Part shown: positions 1 to 8,211 of the stretch, one piece after another
Numbering within the stretch: position 1 is the first letter of the stretch
Layout: the number at the start of each line of letters is the position of its first letter
Assembly (NCBI RefSeq): GCF_014287355.1
Contig: NZ_JACOPE010000001.1
Span: forward strand, 868,001 to 932,000
From: Ruminococcus hominis
Lineage (GTDB): Bacteria > Bacillota > Clostridia > Lachnospirales > Lachnospiraceae
Direction of reading: 5' to 3'
DNA length: 64,000 nt
The notes under the pieces: model-generated
Told to the model about the DNA's origin: nothing
Databases searched by the model: none
What the model saw: only the letters and a program-made list of their open reading frames with translations
Made by a program: the position numbers and the translations under genes

Positions 1-180
1 ATTATGGTCAGAATCTTATGCGAAAGATGATGAGGACGAGAAGAAGCCATTTTGAAACAGTTAGAAGAAAAAGAACCATTGCCGGATAAAGAGAAAGATC
101 AGATTGCCTGGGTAAGAGCTGCTAATCAACACAAAGCAATTGCAGAAGAGATTATTCTCAAGGAATTGATTTATGTTTAA
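1..180 (+). other. Tail ends of two short reading frames at the window edge
   Basis: One frame is open from base 2 to a TGA at 53-55 and encodes an acidic tail ending in KKPF. A second frame runs from a possible TTG at 52 to the TAA at 178-180 and would encode a 42-residue charged helical peptide ending in LKELIYV. The ATTTTGA overlap would suit translational coupling. Neither product is recognised. Both precede the element's ORF6N gene and are probably mobile-element genes, but only the 3' part is visible. Confidence 0.3.
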
Positions 181-189
181 ATGAAGGTG

Positions 190-214
190 ATGAGGTCGTG
201 GATTGCGACCTCAT
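190..214 (+). terminator. Putative terminator hairpin
   Basis: A perfect 9-bp stem, ATGAGGTCG/CGACCTCAT, has a 7-nt loop and is followed by TATTATTG. It lies just after the stop codon at 180. The T-tract is weak, so it is a probable rather than certain terminator. Confidence 0.5.
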
Positions 215-310
215 TATTGTATGAAAAATAGCAGTAGGCAGAATGAGAAAAATAGGGTAAAATGGGAACATGGATTTTGGGAACTCATAAGAAATGATTG
301 TGCGGTAAAG

Positions 311-343
311 TAACTTGAAATGCCAGTTTGGCATTTCAAGTTA
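311..343. promoter_or_regulatory. Perfect 15-bp inverted repeat ahead of the ORF6N gene
   Basis: The arms TAACTTGAAATGCCA and TGGCATTTCAAGTTA are perfect complements separated by GTT. The palindrome ends about 13 nt before the chosen ATG at 357, so it could act as an autoregulatory operator or as a hairpin in the leader. An almost identical sequence recurs inside the coding region at 591-619. See the findings. Confidence 0.6.
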
Positions 344-356
344 TAGAGGAGATGGA

Positions 357-1313
357 ATGGCGGATCAGAAAGTAAGAGAAATGGAACCAGTGGAAACACA
401 AATAGTTGAAATCATGCCACCGGACGTTGAAAATCTGATTTATGTAGTAAGAAACAAACAAGTCATGGTGGATAGTGATCTGGCAATGCTTTATCAGGTA
501 GAAACGGGAGCGTTAAACAGAGCCGTTAAAAGAAATATTGCCAGATTTCCAGAAGATTTTCGATTTCAGCTTACAAAAGATGAATATGAAAACTTGAAAT
601 GCCAATTTGGCACCTCAAATGGCAGTGGAACAGAAAATGGTTATGGTGGCAGACGTACATTACCGTATGTATTTACAGAGCAGGGAATATCCATGCTTGC
701 AAGTGTATTGCATAGCGAGGTGGCAATTAATGTAAGTATAGGTATTATGCGTGCATTTGTAGAAATGCGACGGTTTATAGCCAACAATGCACTTTTGTTT
801 GAAAGGATTAGTAACGTTGAGCTAAAACAACTGGAATATCAGAAAAAGACAGATGAAAAACTGGAGCAGATTTTTGAGTACATATCAGATCATGAGGAGT
901 CTAATCAAAAGATATTTTTTGATGGTCAGATATATGATGCATTCAGCTTATTGATAGGACTGATTCAGAAAGCAGAAATGGAAATTGTTCTGGTAGATGG
1001 ATATGTGGATGTAGGAACATTAAATATTTTGTCAAAGAAGAAAGAAAATGTGGCGGTGACAGTTTATACACAGCAACGGACAAAATTATCTCAAACAGAT
1101 GTAGATAACTTTAATGTACAGTATCCTAAACTGGATGTGAAGTACACAAGAGCATTTCATGATCGTTTTTTAATTCTTGATAAAACGAAAGCATATCATG
1201 TGGGTGCGTCTTTGAAGGATGCAGGTAAAAAATGTTTTGGTATTAATCTGATTGAAGATGCAGGTATTGTAAGAGATATTTTACAGAGATTGGAATTGGA
1301 AACAGAAGAATAG
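357..1313 (+). CDS. ORF6N-domain DNA-binding protein with a C-terminal PLD-like region
   Basis: The 318-aa product has an N-terminal ORF6N/KilA-N-type DNA-binding domain at about residues 20-110, with the family signatures VMVDSDLAMLYQVET, RFPEDFRFQLT and LPYVFTEQGISML. A helical linker (about 125-185) follows. The C-terminal part contains FHDRFLILD and VGASLKDAGKKCFG, which resemble the degenerate PLD-like tail common in this family. I chose the ATG at 357 because GAGGAG lies just upstream; a TTG at 315 would place the start inside a palindrome. Such proteins are common on phages and conjugative elements and are presumed regulators. The exact target is unknown. Confidence 0.85.
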   Translation: MADQKVREMEPVETQIVEIMPPDVENLIYVVRNKQVMVDSDLAMLYQVETGALNRAVKRNIARFPEDFRFQLTKDEYENLKCQFGTSNGSGTENGYGGRRTLPYVFTEQGISMLASVLHSEVAINVSIGIMRAFVEMRRFIANNALLFERISNVELKQLEYQKKTDEKLEQIFEYISDHEESNQKIFFDGQIYDAFSLLIGLIQKAEMEIVLVDGYVDVGTLNILSKKKENVAVTVYTQQRTKLSQTDVDNFNVQYPKLDVKYTRAFHDRFLILDKTKAYHVGASLKDAGKKCFGINLIEDAGIVRDILQRLELETEE

Positions 1314-1392
1314 AAAAGTAAGTTATGCAGAAAGGCGTGAGTCATAAGAATATGGCTTGCGTCTTTTTCTGTCTGGAAAGGAAGTGGGGAGC

Positions 1393-1707
1393 ATGGCACA
1401 GATTTTTCGTGTAGAGAGAACTAAGAATTTTACGGTAATGAGTAATCACCATTTCAAGAATAAGAATCTGACATTGAAAGCGAAAGGTCTATTATCGCTG
1501 ATGTTAAGTTTGCCAGATGACTGGAATTACAATATGCAAGGACTGGCAACATTGAGCAGAGATGGGATTGATTCTGTTCGTTCTGCAATTAAGGAATTAG
1601 AGCATCATGGATATGTGGAACGTCATAGATTGCGTAATGAATATGGTTTTTATGGCGATACCGAATATATTATCCGGGAAGTTCCATTAGGAGAAGAAAA
1701 TGATTAA
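1393..1707 (+). CDS. Truncated HTH protein of conjugative elements
   Basis: The 104-aa product begins MAQIFRVERTKNFTVMSNHHF and contains a winged-helix-like segment (LTLKAKGLLSLMLSLPDDWNY, GIDSVRSAIKELEHHGYVER). This is typical of the N-terminal half of helix-turn-helix proteins linked to replication on clostridial elements. Usual family members are more than twice as long. Downstream, other frames still encode fragments such as GKPDMVNPILDKP up to about 1880. That suggests the proline/asparagine-rich linker was lost by frameshift and stop codons. The start at 1393 follows GAAAGGAAG. It is probably non-functional or reduced. Confidence 0.65.
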   Translation: MAQIFRVERTKNFTVMSNHHFKNKNLTLKAKGLLSLMLSLPDDWNYNMQGLATLSRDGIDSVRSAIKELEHHGYVERHRLRNEYGFYGDTEYIIREVPLGEEND

Positions 1708-1952
1708 GTGGAGCAGAGAAGTGCCTAAGGGTGGATAGTCCAATTTTGGACAATCAGGTCATAGGAAATTTCTATCTCCGGACATCAGAAAATAGGAAAA
1801 CCAGATATGGTAAATCCCATACTGGACAAACCGTTGCTATTAATAATCCATGTTATTAAATATGAATTATTAAAGAACTAGTAAATAAAATATCTATCTT
1901 ATCAATTCACGTAAGTATTAATAGGATTGGATAAGAAAAGAAAGAATGAGGT

Positions 1953-2305
1953 ATGATTATGAGAATGATGAAAAATAACGATAATGAAACAATTGTGGTG
2001 ATTGGGATTGATCATGGGTATGGAAACATGAAAACAGCCACCAGATGCTTTCCATCCGGTGTAGCCAGATATGACAAGGAGCCAATCTTCCAGAATAATC
2101 TTCTTGTTTACAATGGTATGTATTACCAGATCGGAGAGGAACACAAGGAGTTCTGTGCAGAGAAACGCAGGACGAGGACTATTATGTGCTGACACTGGCG
2201 GCTATCGCAAGAGAACTTGATGGGAAAGAAATGAATCAAGCAAAGGTACACATTGCAGCCGGACTTCCGCTTACCTGGGTAGGACGCTGTCCTGCACCTG
2301 TATAA
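1953..2305 (+). pseudogene. ParM/StbA-like actin-fold segregation gene fragment, frameshifted
   Basis: Translation gives VVIGIDHGYGNMKTATRCFPSG, the phosphate-1 loop of ParM/StbA-type plasmid actins. The frame breaks near 2162 within GCAGAGAAACGCAGGACGAGG, and the original reading continues in the next frame as DEDYYVLTLAAIARELDGK...VHIAAGLPLTWVG, ending at TAA 2303-2305. About two thirds of a normal ParM (around 320 aa) is missing. It lies directly before mobC, so it was probably the element's partition or replication-maintenance protein. Function is lost. Confidence 0.7.
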
Positions 2306-2408
2306 GGGAGCGTTGCACTCTCTTATAAATCTCCTGCCAATATACACCAAAACGCTGTGTCTGTTAATAAAGAATGAAAAATTAGGCAAAGAAAGGAGAC
2401 AAAAGCCT

Positions 2409-2789
2409 ATGAGAAAACGAAATCATACAGTAACCATACGAATGAATAAAGCAGAGTACGATCTGCTTCAAAGCAAGGTAAAAGAATCCGGGCAAACCCA
2501 GCAGGCAGTGGTACTCCATGCGATAGCAGATTTAAAAATTGCATCCGCAGAGGAAGTAGAAGAATTGAAAAAGTTGAATCTGATGCTTGCAGAGATACTC
2601 AGCCAGCTTCGTGGTGCTGCCACGAATATCAACCAGATTGCACGGACAATAAATGCTGGTGGCTTTATACCAAGAGAAGATATTTTGCATCATCTTAATC
2701 AGAATATCCTCAACTACCGGAAGGAGAGTGAAAAGATATGGCAGTCAATAAGACAGTTAATAAGCGGACAAATTCTCATGGAGCAATGA
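2409..2789 (+). CDS. mobC: Mobilization protein MobC
   Basis: The 126-aa protein starts MRKRNHTVTIRMNKAEYD, an N-terminal ribbon-helix-helix-like strand, and carries the MobC signature LRGAATNINQIARTINAGG at about residues 63-81. MobC proteins help the relaxase open oriT on mobilizable and conjugative elements. AAAGGAGAC at 2392-2400 supports the start at 2409. The 3' end overlaps the relaxase start (2738) by 52 nt, the usual mobC-relaxase arrangement. It appears intact. Confidence 0.85.
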   Translation: MRKRNHTVTIRMNKAEYDLLQSKVKESGQTQQAVVLHAIADLKIASAEEVEELKKLNLMLAEILSQLRGAATNINQIARTINAGGFIPREDILHHLNQNILNYRKESEKIWQSIRQLISGQILMEQ

Positions 2790-3978
2790 GAAACTGTATC
2801 GAATATGTATTGCGTCAGGATAAGACGAATGAACAGCTTGCCTATGTGACAGGTCCTTATCCACATGAGGAGATTAACTATAATCTGGTGTATCGCACAT
2901 TTTTGGAAGAAAAGAAATTATGGAATAAAGACTCCGGAAGGATGTACGCCCATAACATTATTTCCTGGCATAAAGATGAGAAGATTACACCGGAGCAGGC
3001 ATTTGAATTTGGAAAAGAGTTTGCAGAAAATTGGTTCAGTGGATTCCAGACCTTAGTGGCTGTGCATAAGGATAAAACCATATCCACTGCCATCTGGTTA
3101 CAAATTCTGTGAGTTATGAAGATGGGAGAAAACTGCATAACACCAAAAAGGATCTGGAACGTATGAAACAGCTTACTAATCAGATGTGCCGAGAACGTGG
3201 ACTGACAGTTGTCGAGAAAGGAAAGCACTTTGATGGAAGCCAGATTGAAAAAGGGGAAGTCATTGCATGGAGCAAAGATAAATATAACCTGTTCCGTCAA
3301 CAGGTAAAGGACAGTTTTGTAGCGGACTGTGCAATGGCGGTATTAAAGGCACTGGAAAATTGTATCAATAAAGAAAAGTTTATAGAAAAAATGAAGCAGT
3401 TTGGATGGAACGTGAACTGGACGGAAAAGCGAAAGCACATCACATTTCAGAATCAGGATGGAAAGAAAGTGCGTGACAGCAATTTGTCTAAAACCTTTCA
3501 TCTGGACATCAGTAAGGAGGCATTGGAATATGAATTTAATGGAAATTACGAAAGGACACGAGCCGAAGCAGAACGAACAAACGGATCAGACGAAGAATTC
3601 GCTGGATACTACCGACAAGTGGAAGCAGCTTGCGAAGGAGCAGGCAGAAACGCTGGAGAAAGTGTCGGCAGAGAGGGACGAGTTGCAGGTGAGAAATCAG
3701 AAGATGAACGAGTTTATTCAGGAATTTCAGGAAAGGACACACAAGTTGAAAATGGAAAAACAGCAGTTGTTCTTCGAGAATCACGAAATGCAAGAAGAAA
3801 TGCAGAAGTCGAACGCCGAAATTCAGCAGATGACAGTAGAACTGTCCGAAATGCGGAAACTCAATCAGTCCTTACAGCAGAGCAACGACGACTTGAGGAA
3901 CAGAAACGGATTGATGAGCAGGAGCGAGCAAGAGCAGCTCGAAGAAGAAATAAAAGACGTTCGGGACCGGAACTCTAA
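2738..3978 (+). pseudogene. Relaxase/mobilization nuclease, broken by a -1 frameshift
   Basis: The first frame (2738-3112) encodes the relaxase N-terminus, MAVNKTVNKRTNSHGAMRNC...TLVAVHKDK, then shifts. The second frame resumes with HIHCHLVTNSVSYEDG and runs to 3978. One base appears lost in GATAAAACCATATCC near 3075, exactly in the conserved metal-binding histidine motif (normally HKDKDHIHCHL). Joined, the protein would be about 413 aa, a usual length for this MobA/VirD2-like family. The basic tail (ARRRNKRR) fits DNA binding. Unless the ribosome slips, the nuclease is inactive. The last 449 nt overlap the next gene in another frame. Confidence 0.75.
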
Positions 3979-4609
3979 GTTGCAGATACAGGTGAACTAG
4001 TCATCGGTGGAAGCGTTTGAACAGGCACAGCGGAAACAGGAAGAAGCAGAAAAACAGGCAAGGCAGGCAGAGTATCAGACTGAAAGGGTAAGAAAACGGG
4101 CAGATGTGGAGATACAAAGAGCCAGGAGAAAAGCAAAATCAGAAGTTGAGGATATGAAAGAAATGCAGTTTTTCTGGGATTGGGGATATCTTTGTGTCAT
4201 TTTCTTTTCACTTATTCAGAATGGAGCATTTCAAAGAGATATATTGCAGCTAATCATGTTGCCAGTTAATTGGTGCAGAGAGTATGTGATATGGTTTGAA
4301 CAGCTGGATTATATGGGATATCCTTCAGGAGAAGTCACATTTGAACGAATAGTTTCAATGGTTGCGATTATGGCAGGAATTGTCGGATGTGTAATTCTTG
4401 TATGGGGTGGAATTGAGCAGTATAGAAAGATATGGGATGATATTTATAAAATGGTTTTGATATCTAGTATTTCCTTTAGTGCAGTGCTGGGAAATATGGT
4501 GCGAGAGTATCTATCGTTAAATTTGATTTTTTTGATTTTCCTTATAAATATGGGGGCTATTTTTCTAAGAATGTATTTGAGTAAAAAGAAAAATAAATTT
4601 ATCTTATAA
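3530..4609 (+). pseudogene. Coiled-coil membrane protein of the mobilization module, interrupted by TAG
   Basis: The reading frame starts at ATG 3530 after AAGGAGG (3514-3520) and encodes MNLMEITKGHEPKQNEQTDQ followed by a long coiled coil. It meets TAG at 3998-4000 and continues in the same frame to 4609 (360 codons in all). The second half has a basic coiled coil, then about four hydrophobic segments (for example VSMVAIMAGIVGCVILVW and LNLIFLIFLINMGAIFL). I recall similar relaxase-linked proteins as DUF6040, but this is not verified. It may couple transfer proteins to the membrane. A GTG at 4007 could restart translation of the second half. Confidence 0.6.
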
Positions 4610-4735
4610 AAAATTTATTTTTGAATCAGAAGTTACGTGAAAGACTGGCTGGAAGAACGAGGATATTATTAAGAAAAACACAGGGAGATTTCCGAATCTT
4701 CCTGTGCTTAAAAAGACAGGAGAAAAGTAAGAAAG

Positions 4736-4831
4736 GGAATTGAAACGACAATAGTGTTGGTATGTGCAGGTGGTATTGCGTTTACAGTAATCGGGATTTT
4801 ACTGGTTCCTGATATGCTGCGAATGGATTAG
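4736..4831 (+). pseudogene. Possible MATE transporter fragment
   Basis: The open frame GIETTIVLVCAGGIAFTVIGILLVPDMLRMD resembles one transmembrane hairpin of MATE-family multidrug exporters, ending in a stop. Nothing of the remaining gene is visible nearby. The assignment rests on one short stretch. Confidence 0.25.
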
Positions 4832-4872
4832 GAAGAATATTTTACATTATCCCACTTTCCGGCTGAATATAA

Positions 4873-5067
4873 AAAACATTAGGCTATCTTGGGAGTCATT
4901 CAGGGAAAAATGAGGATAAGATACAAGCTACCGGTCTGACACCTGTATTTTCAGATGGAACTACATATTTTAAAGAAGCTAATATGGTATTCATCTGCCG
5001 GAAGCTGTATCAGGCATCACTTCTGGAAAAAGGATACATTGATAAAAAAATGAATAATTCAGGTTAA
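4873..5067 (+). pseudogene. Flavin reductase family, C-terminal fragment
   Basis: Translation gives LGYLGSHSGKNEDK, then LTPVFSDGTTYFKEANMVF, then ICRKLYQASLL. These match the C-terminal half of flavoredoxin/flavin-reductase-like FMN proteins (GSHSG and the CRKLY strand). There is no start codon or N-terminal barrel, and a stop precedes the fragment. It is a remnant left between the mobilization genes and the metal-resistance cargo. Confidence 0.55.
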
Positions 5068-5073
5068 ATTTTA

Positions 5074-5124
5074 TTGACAGTGAAAAAATAACATATTATA
5101 ATTAGTTGAGCAGTTGTTCAACTA
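5074..5124 (+). promoter_or_regulatory. Promoter and ArsR/CadC-type operator of the metal locus
   Basis: TTGACA at 5074-5079 and TATAAT at 5097-5102 are separated by exactly 17 bp. The palindrome TAGTTGA-N8-TCAACTA at 5103-5124 directly follows the -10 box and covers the expected transcription start. This is the placement expected for an ArsR/SmtB repressor operator. A second copy lies before the ATPase gene. Confidence 0.8.
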
Positions 5125-5143
5125 AAGCATAAGGAGGAAGATA

Positions 5144-5500
5144 ATGGCAGATTCTCAATTCACTTGTAATTGTGACGTTATCCATGAAGACATCGTAAAT
5201 GATGTAAAAAAGAAGATGCAGTCTAAAGAGGAATATATAGAACTTGCTTCACTTTTTAAATTATTTGGGGATGGTACCAGGGTGCAGATTCTTCATGCAT
5301 TAGAACAAAGCGAGATGTGCGTCTGTGATCTGGCAGTATTGCTTGGAGTTACGAAATCCGCAGTATCGCACCAGCTTAAGGCACTACGTCTGGCTAAGTT
5401 AGTAAAATATCGTAAGGAAGCTCAGATTGCGTATTATTCTTTGGCAGATGAGCATGTTAAGGAAATTATTGATAAAGGCTTTGAACATTTAAGAGATTAA
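5144..5500 (+). CDS. ArsR/SmtB-family metalloregulator (CadC-like)
   Basis: The 118-aa winged-helix repressor has Cys8 and Cys10 in the N-terminal FTCNCD and Cys59/Cys61 in the recognition-proximal helix EMCVCDLA. This four-thiolate pattern is that of CadC, which releases DNA on binding Cd, Pb or Zn. The HTH (VTKSAVSHQLKALRLAKLV) is intact. AAGGAGG precedes the ATG. It heads the operon with the P-type ATPase and probably represses its own promoter through the palindrome at 5103-5124. Metal choice is inferred from the thiolate set. Confidence 0.88.
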   Translation: MADSQFTCNCDVIHEDIVNDVKKKMQSKEEYIELASLFKLFGDGTRVQILHALEQSEMCVCDLAVLLGVTKSAVSHQLKALRLAKLVKYRKEAQIAYYSLADEHVKEIIDKGFEHLRD

Positions 5501-5514
5501 AATTTTTACCTTTT

Positions 5515-5536
5515 AAGTTGAGTGATTGAGCAACTA
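5515..5536. promoter_or_regulatory. Second CadC-type operator
   Basis: AGTTGAGTGATTGAGCAACT repeats the AGTTG...CAACT arms of the upstream operator in the gap between the repressor and the ATPase. It suggests the repressor also acts here, at a secondary promoter or as a roadblock. Confidence 0.6.
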
Positions 5537-5558
5537 AACATATACAATGGAGGTTAGA

Positions 5559-7679
5559 ATGGAACGAATATTTTTACTGAAGGGACTTGATTGTCCCAAT
5601 TGTTCGGCAAAGATTGAAAAAGAAGTTGGCGATTTAGAGAATGTGAATTCATCATCTGTCAATCTGATGAAACAGACTCTTACAATACAAACTGAAACAT
5701 TCGACAATTCAATCGTTGAGCAGATTGAGACGATTGTACACAGCCATGAACCGGATGTTGAAGTATCAGAACAAAAGGCAGATACATCTGTTGCTCCAGA
5801 TAAGAAAGAGAAAACACCGGTATATAGTGATGATGATAAAAAGCTTACAATACGTCTGATCTCAGGTGCAGTCATCTATGCGGTTGGAATGGGATTGACC
5901 TTATTTGGACATGTATCGCTTCCTGTAGAACTTGGTGTATTGATTGTTGCATATATTATTCTTGGCTGGGATGTCGTATGGCAGGCAGTAAAAAATATTA
6001 CCAGAGGACAGATTTTTGATGAGCATTTCCTGATGAGTTTATCTACAATATGTGCATTTGCAATCGGGGAGTATCCAGAAGCTGTAGCAGTTATGCTCTT
6101 TTATCAGGTTGGTGAGTTTTTCCAGTCACTTGCTGTAAAGCGTTCCAGAAAATCAATTTCTGATCTTATGGACATCAGACCGGATTCGGCTACAGTCAGA
6201 AGAAATGGCGAACTGGTAGTAGTAGCAGCGGAAACTGTTTCGATTGGCGAACTGATTGTTGTAAAACCGGGAGAAAAGATTCCTTTGGATGGAATTGTTA
6301 CAGAGGGTGAGTCAATGCTTGATACAAGAGCACTTACCGGTGAATCTGTTCCAAGAAGCATCCGTAAGGGAGAAGAAGCACTGTCAGGATGTGTCAATCA
6401 GAGCGGTGTTCTTACAATTAAAGTTACAAAGAGTTTTGGAGAATCAACAGTTACAAAGATTATAGATCTGGTTGAAAATGCTTCTTCCAGAAAAGCACCT
6501 ACGGAGAACTTTATCACAACATTTGCACGTTATTATACACCGATTGTTGTTGGCATGGCTGCTATTCTTGCTATTATTCCGCCTGTCATTCTTGGTGGTG
6601 GATGGTCAGAATGGCTTCGCAGAGGTTTTGTATTCTTAATCGTTTCATGCCCTTGTGCATTGGTTATTTCCATCCCTCTGACCTTCTTTGGTGGAATTGG
6701 TGCGGCATCAAAGAGAGGTGTGCTTGTAAAGGGAAGCAATTATCTAGAAGCACTGAATAAGGTAAGCGTCGTCGTGTTTGATAAAACTGGAACCCTGACA
6801 AAAGGTGTGTTTAAGGTTGTTAATATCACAGTAGAATTCGGCTTTACAAAAGAGCAGGTTCTTGAATATGCTGCACAGGCAGAAAGCTATTCAAACCATC
6901 CGATAGCAAAATCCATACAGGAGGCTTTCGGCAAAACAATTGATCAGTCTGTTCTTTCCGGTTATGAAGAAATATCAGGACATGGAATTCGTGTATTGAT
7001 TGGTGGTAAAAGAGTACTTGCAGGAAACAGCAAACTTATGGATTCTGAGAAAGTATCTTATGCAGCCTGCCAGTCAGCCGGAACAAAGGTTTATATTGCT
7101 GTTGATGGCAGATATGCCGGATGTATCGTAATAGCCGATGAAGTGAAAGATGACAGTCAGAATGCGATTGCCAGTCTGAAGAAAATCGGTGTTGAGAAAA
7201 CAGTTATGCTTACCGGTGATGATGAAAAGATTGGAAAGGCTGTGGCAGAGCAGCTCGGACTGGATGAATATTATGCACAGTTACTTCCAGATCAGAAAGT
7301 TGAAAAACTGGAGTATCTGGATCAGCATAAGACAAAAGGAAGCAAACTTGCATTTGTAGGAGATGGTATCAATGATGCACCTGTTCTTGCAAGAGCCGAT
7401 GTAGGAATTGCGATGGGTGGACTTGGTTCAGATGCTGCGATTGAAGCTGCAGATGTTGTTCTGATGACAGATGAACCATCAAAGCTTGTGGATGCGATTG
7501 ATGTTGCAAAAGCAACGAAAAGAATTGTTATGCAGAATATTATCATTGCACTCGGAATCAAGAGTGTGTTCCTTATACTGGGTGCATTAGGCATAGCAGG
7601 CATGTGGGAAGCTGTATTTGGTGATGTTGGTGTTACGATTATAGCAGTATTGAATGCCATGAGGATTTTGAAAAAATAA
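5559..7679 (+). CDS. cadA: Heavy-metal P1B-type ATPase (Cd/Zn/Pb exporter)
   Basis: The 706-aa pump has an N-terminal HMA domain with GLDCPNCS, then transmembrane segments, the actuator TGES, the metal-binding SCPCALVISIP helix, the phosphorylation motif DKTGTLTKG, the HP dipeptide in YSNHPIAKS, and the hinge GDGINDAP. The CPC with a Cd/Zn/Pb-type sequence context and the CadC-like regulator upstream point to export of soft divalent metals. GGAGG at 5549-5553 supports ATG 5559 over ATG 5547. The gene is intact, and only 14 nt separate it from the next operon gene. Confidence 0.9.
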   Translation: MERIFLLKGLDCPNCSAKIEKEVGDLENVNSSSVNLMKQTLTIQTETFDNSIVEQIETIVHSHEPDVEVSEQKADTSVAPDKKEKTPVYSDDDKKLTIRLISGAVIYAVGMGLTLFGHVSLPVELGVLIVAYIILGWDVVWQAVKNITRGQIFDEHFLMSLSTICAFAIGEYPEAVAVMLFYQVGEFFQSLAVKRSRKSISDLMDIRPDSATVRRNGELVVVAAETVSIGELIVVKPGEKIPLDGIVTEGESMLDTRALTGESVPRSIRKGEEALSGCVNQSGVLTIKVTKSFGESTVTKIIDLVENASSRKAPTENFITTFARYYTPIVVGMAAILAIIPPVILGGGWSEWLRRGFVFLIVSCPCALVISIPLTFFGGIGAASKRGVLVKGSNYLEALNKVSVVVFDKTGTLTKGVFKVVNITVEFGFTKEQVLEYAAQAESYSNHPIAKSIQEAFGKTIDQSVLSGYEEISGHGIRVLIGGKRVLAGNSKLMDSEKVSYAACQSAGTKVYIAVDGRYAGCIVIADEVKDDSQNAIASLKKIGVEKTVMLTGDDEKIGKAVAEQLGLDEYYAQLLPDQKVEKLEYLDQHKTKGSKLAFVGDGINDAPVLARADVGIAMGGLGSDAAIEAADVVLMTDEPSKLVDAIDVAKATKRIVMQNIIIALGIKSVFLILGALGIAGMWEAVFGDVGVTIIAVLNAMRILKK

Positions 7680-7693
7680 AGGAGAAAAGTGCA

Positions 7694-8203
7694 GTGAAGC
7701 GTAGACTTATTTTACTGGTGGTGGTAATTGCTTTGATTGCAGGGTTTGGTGCATTACTGCACTCCCCTCCATCCATTATAGATGCTGTTACAGGTGCAAC
7801 ACCAAAGGCAAAGAAAGCAGCCCAAAGCTCGGCACAGCTTGAGGGCAGTTATATTTTCTGTATGAATCCGTTGCTTGATAAACTGTCAGATGAGGATATA
7901 AGAGAGCAATTAAAAGCATTTGTAACAGGAAAGACGGATAGCATTCGTACAGATACAGAATTATCATTTGATATTTATGTTTCGGAAACAGATTATGCGC
8001 TTATAAGATATGCCGATTCCTTATGCGAAAGGCTTAATGATGCAGGTGCTGATGTGCAGATAAAACAATACAGCGGTACAATGCTGCGTTCAAGGGCAGT
8101 CAGTGGGAAATATGAAGCATTCCTTTCTGAAAGTGATCTGGTCAGCACAGACGCTCTTGAAAATGCTGACTATATCATACTGGACAGTGCAGAAATGAGG
8201 TGA
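7694..8203 (+). CDS. Membrane-anchored extracytoplasmic protein with a possible flavinylation motif
   Basis: The 169-aa protein has an N-terminal signal anchor (LILLVVVIALIAGFGALL) followed at about residue 30 by DAVTGAT. That matches the D-x-x-[ST]-G-A-T sequence to which ApbE attaches FMN covalently. The rest (for example YVSETDYALIRYADSLCERLNDAG) resembles the C-terminal lobe of family-5 solute-binding proteins, much shortened. GTG 7694 follows AAAGGAGAAAA. It sits between the metal pump and a fumarate-reductase-like complex, so a redox or substrate-delivery role outside the cell is possible. Function is not established. Confidence 0.5.
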   Translation: MKRRLILLVVVIALIAGFGALLHSPPSIIDAVTGATPKAKKAAQSSAQLEGSYIFCMNPLLDKLSDEDIREQLKAFVTGKTDSIRTDTELSFDIYVSETDYALIRYADSLCERLNDAGADVQIKQYSGTMLRSRAVSGKYEAFLSESDLVSTDALENADYIILDSAEMR

Positions 8204-8211
8204 GCGGAAGA

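Noticed and set aside
315-356. Upstream TTG start of the ORF6N gene
   Set aside because: It would place the first codons inside a perfect palindrome, whereas ATG 357 has GAGGAG at proper spacing and matches family starts.
2865-3300. ORFs antisense to or frame-shifted from the relaxase gene
   Set aside because: They are shadows of the relaxase and mobC genes without ribosome sites or recognisable domains.
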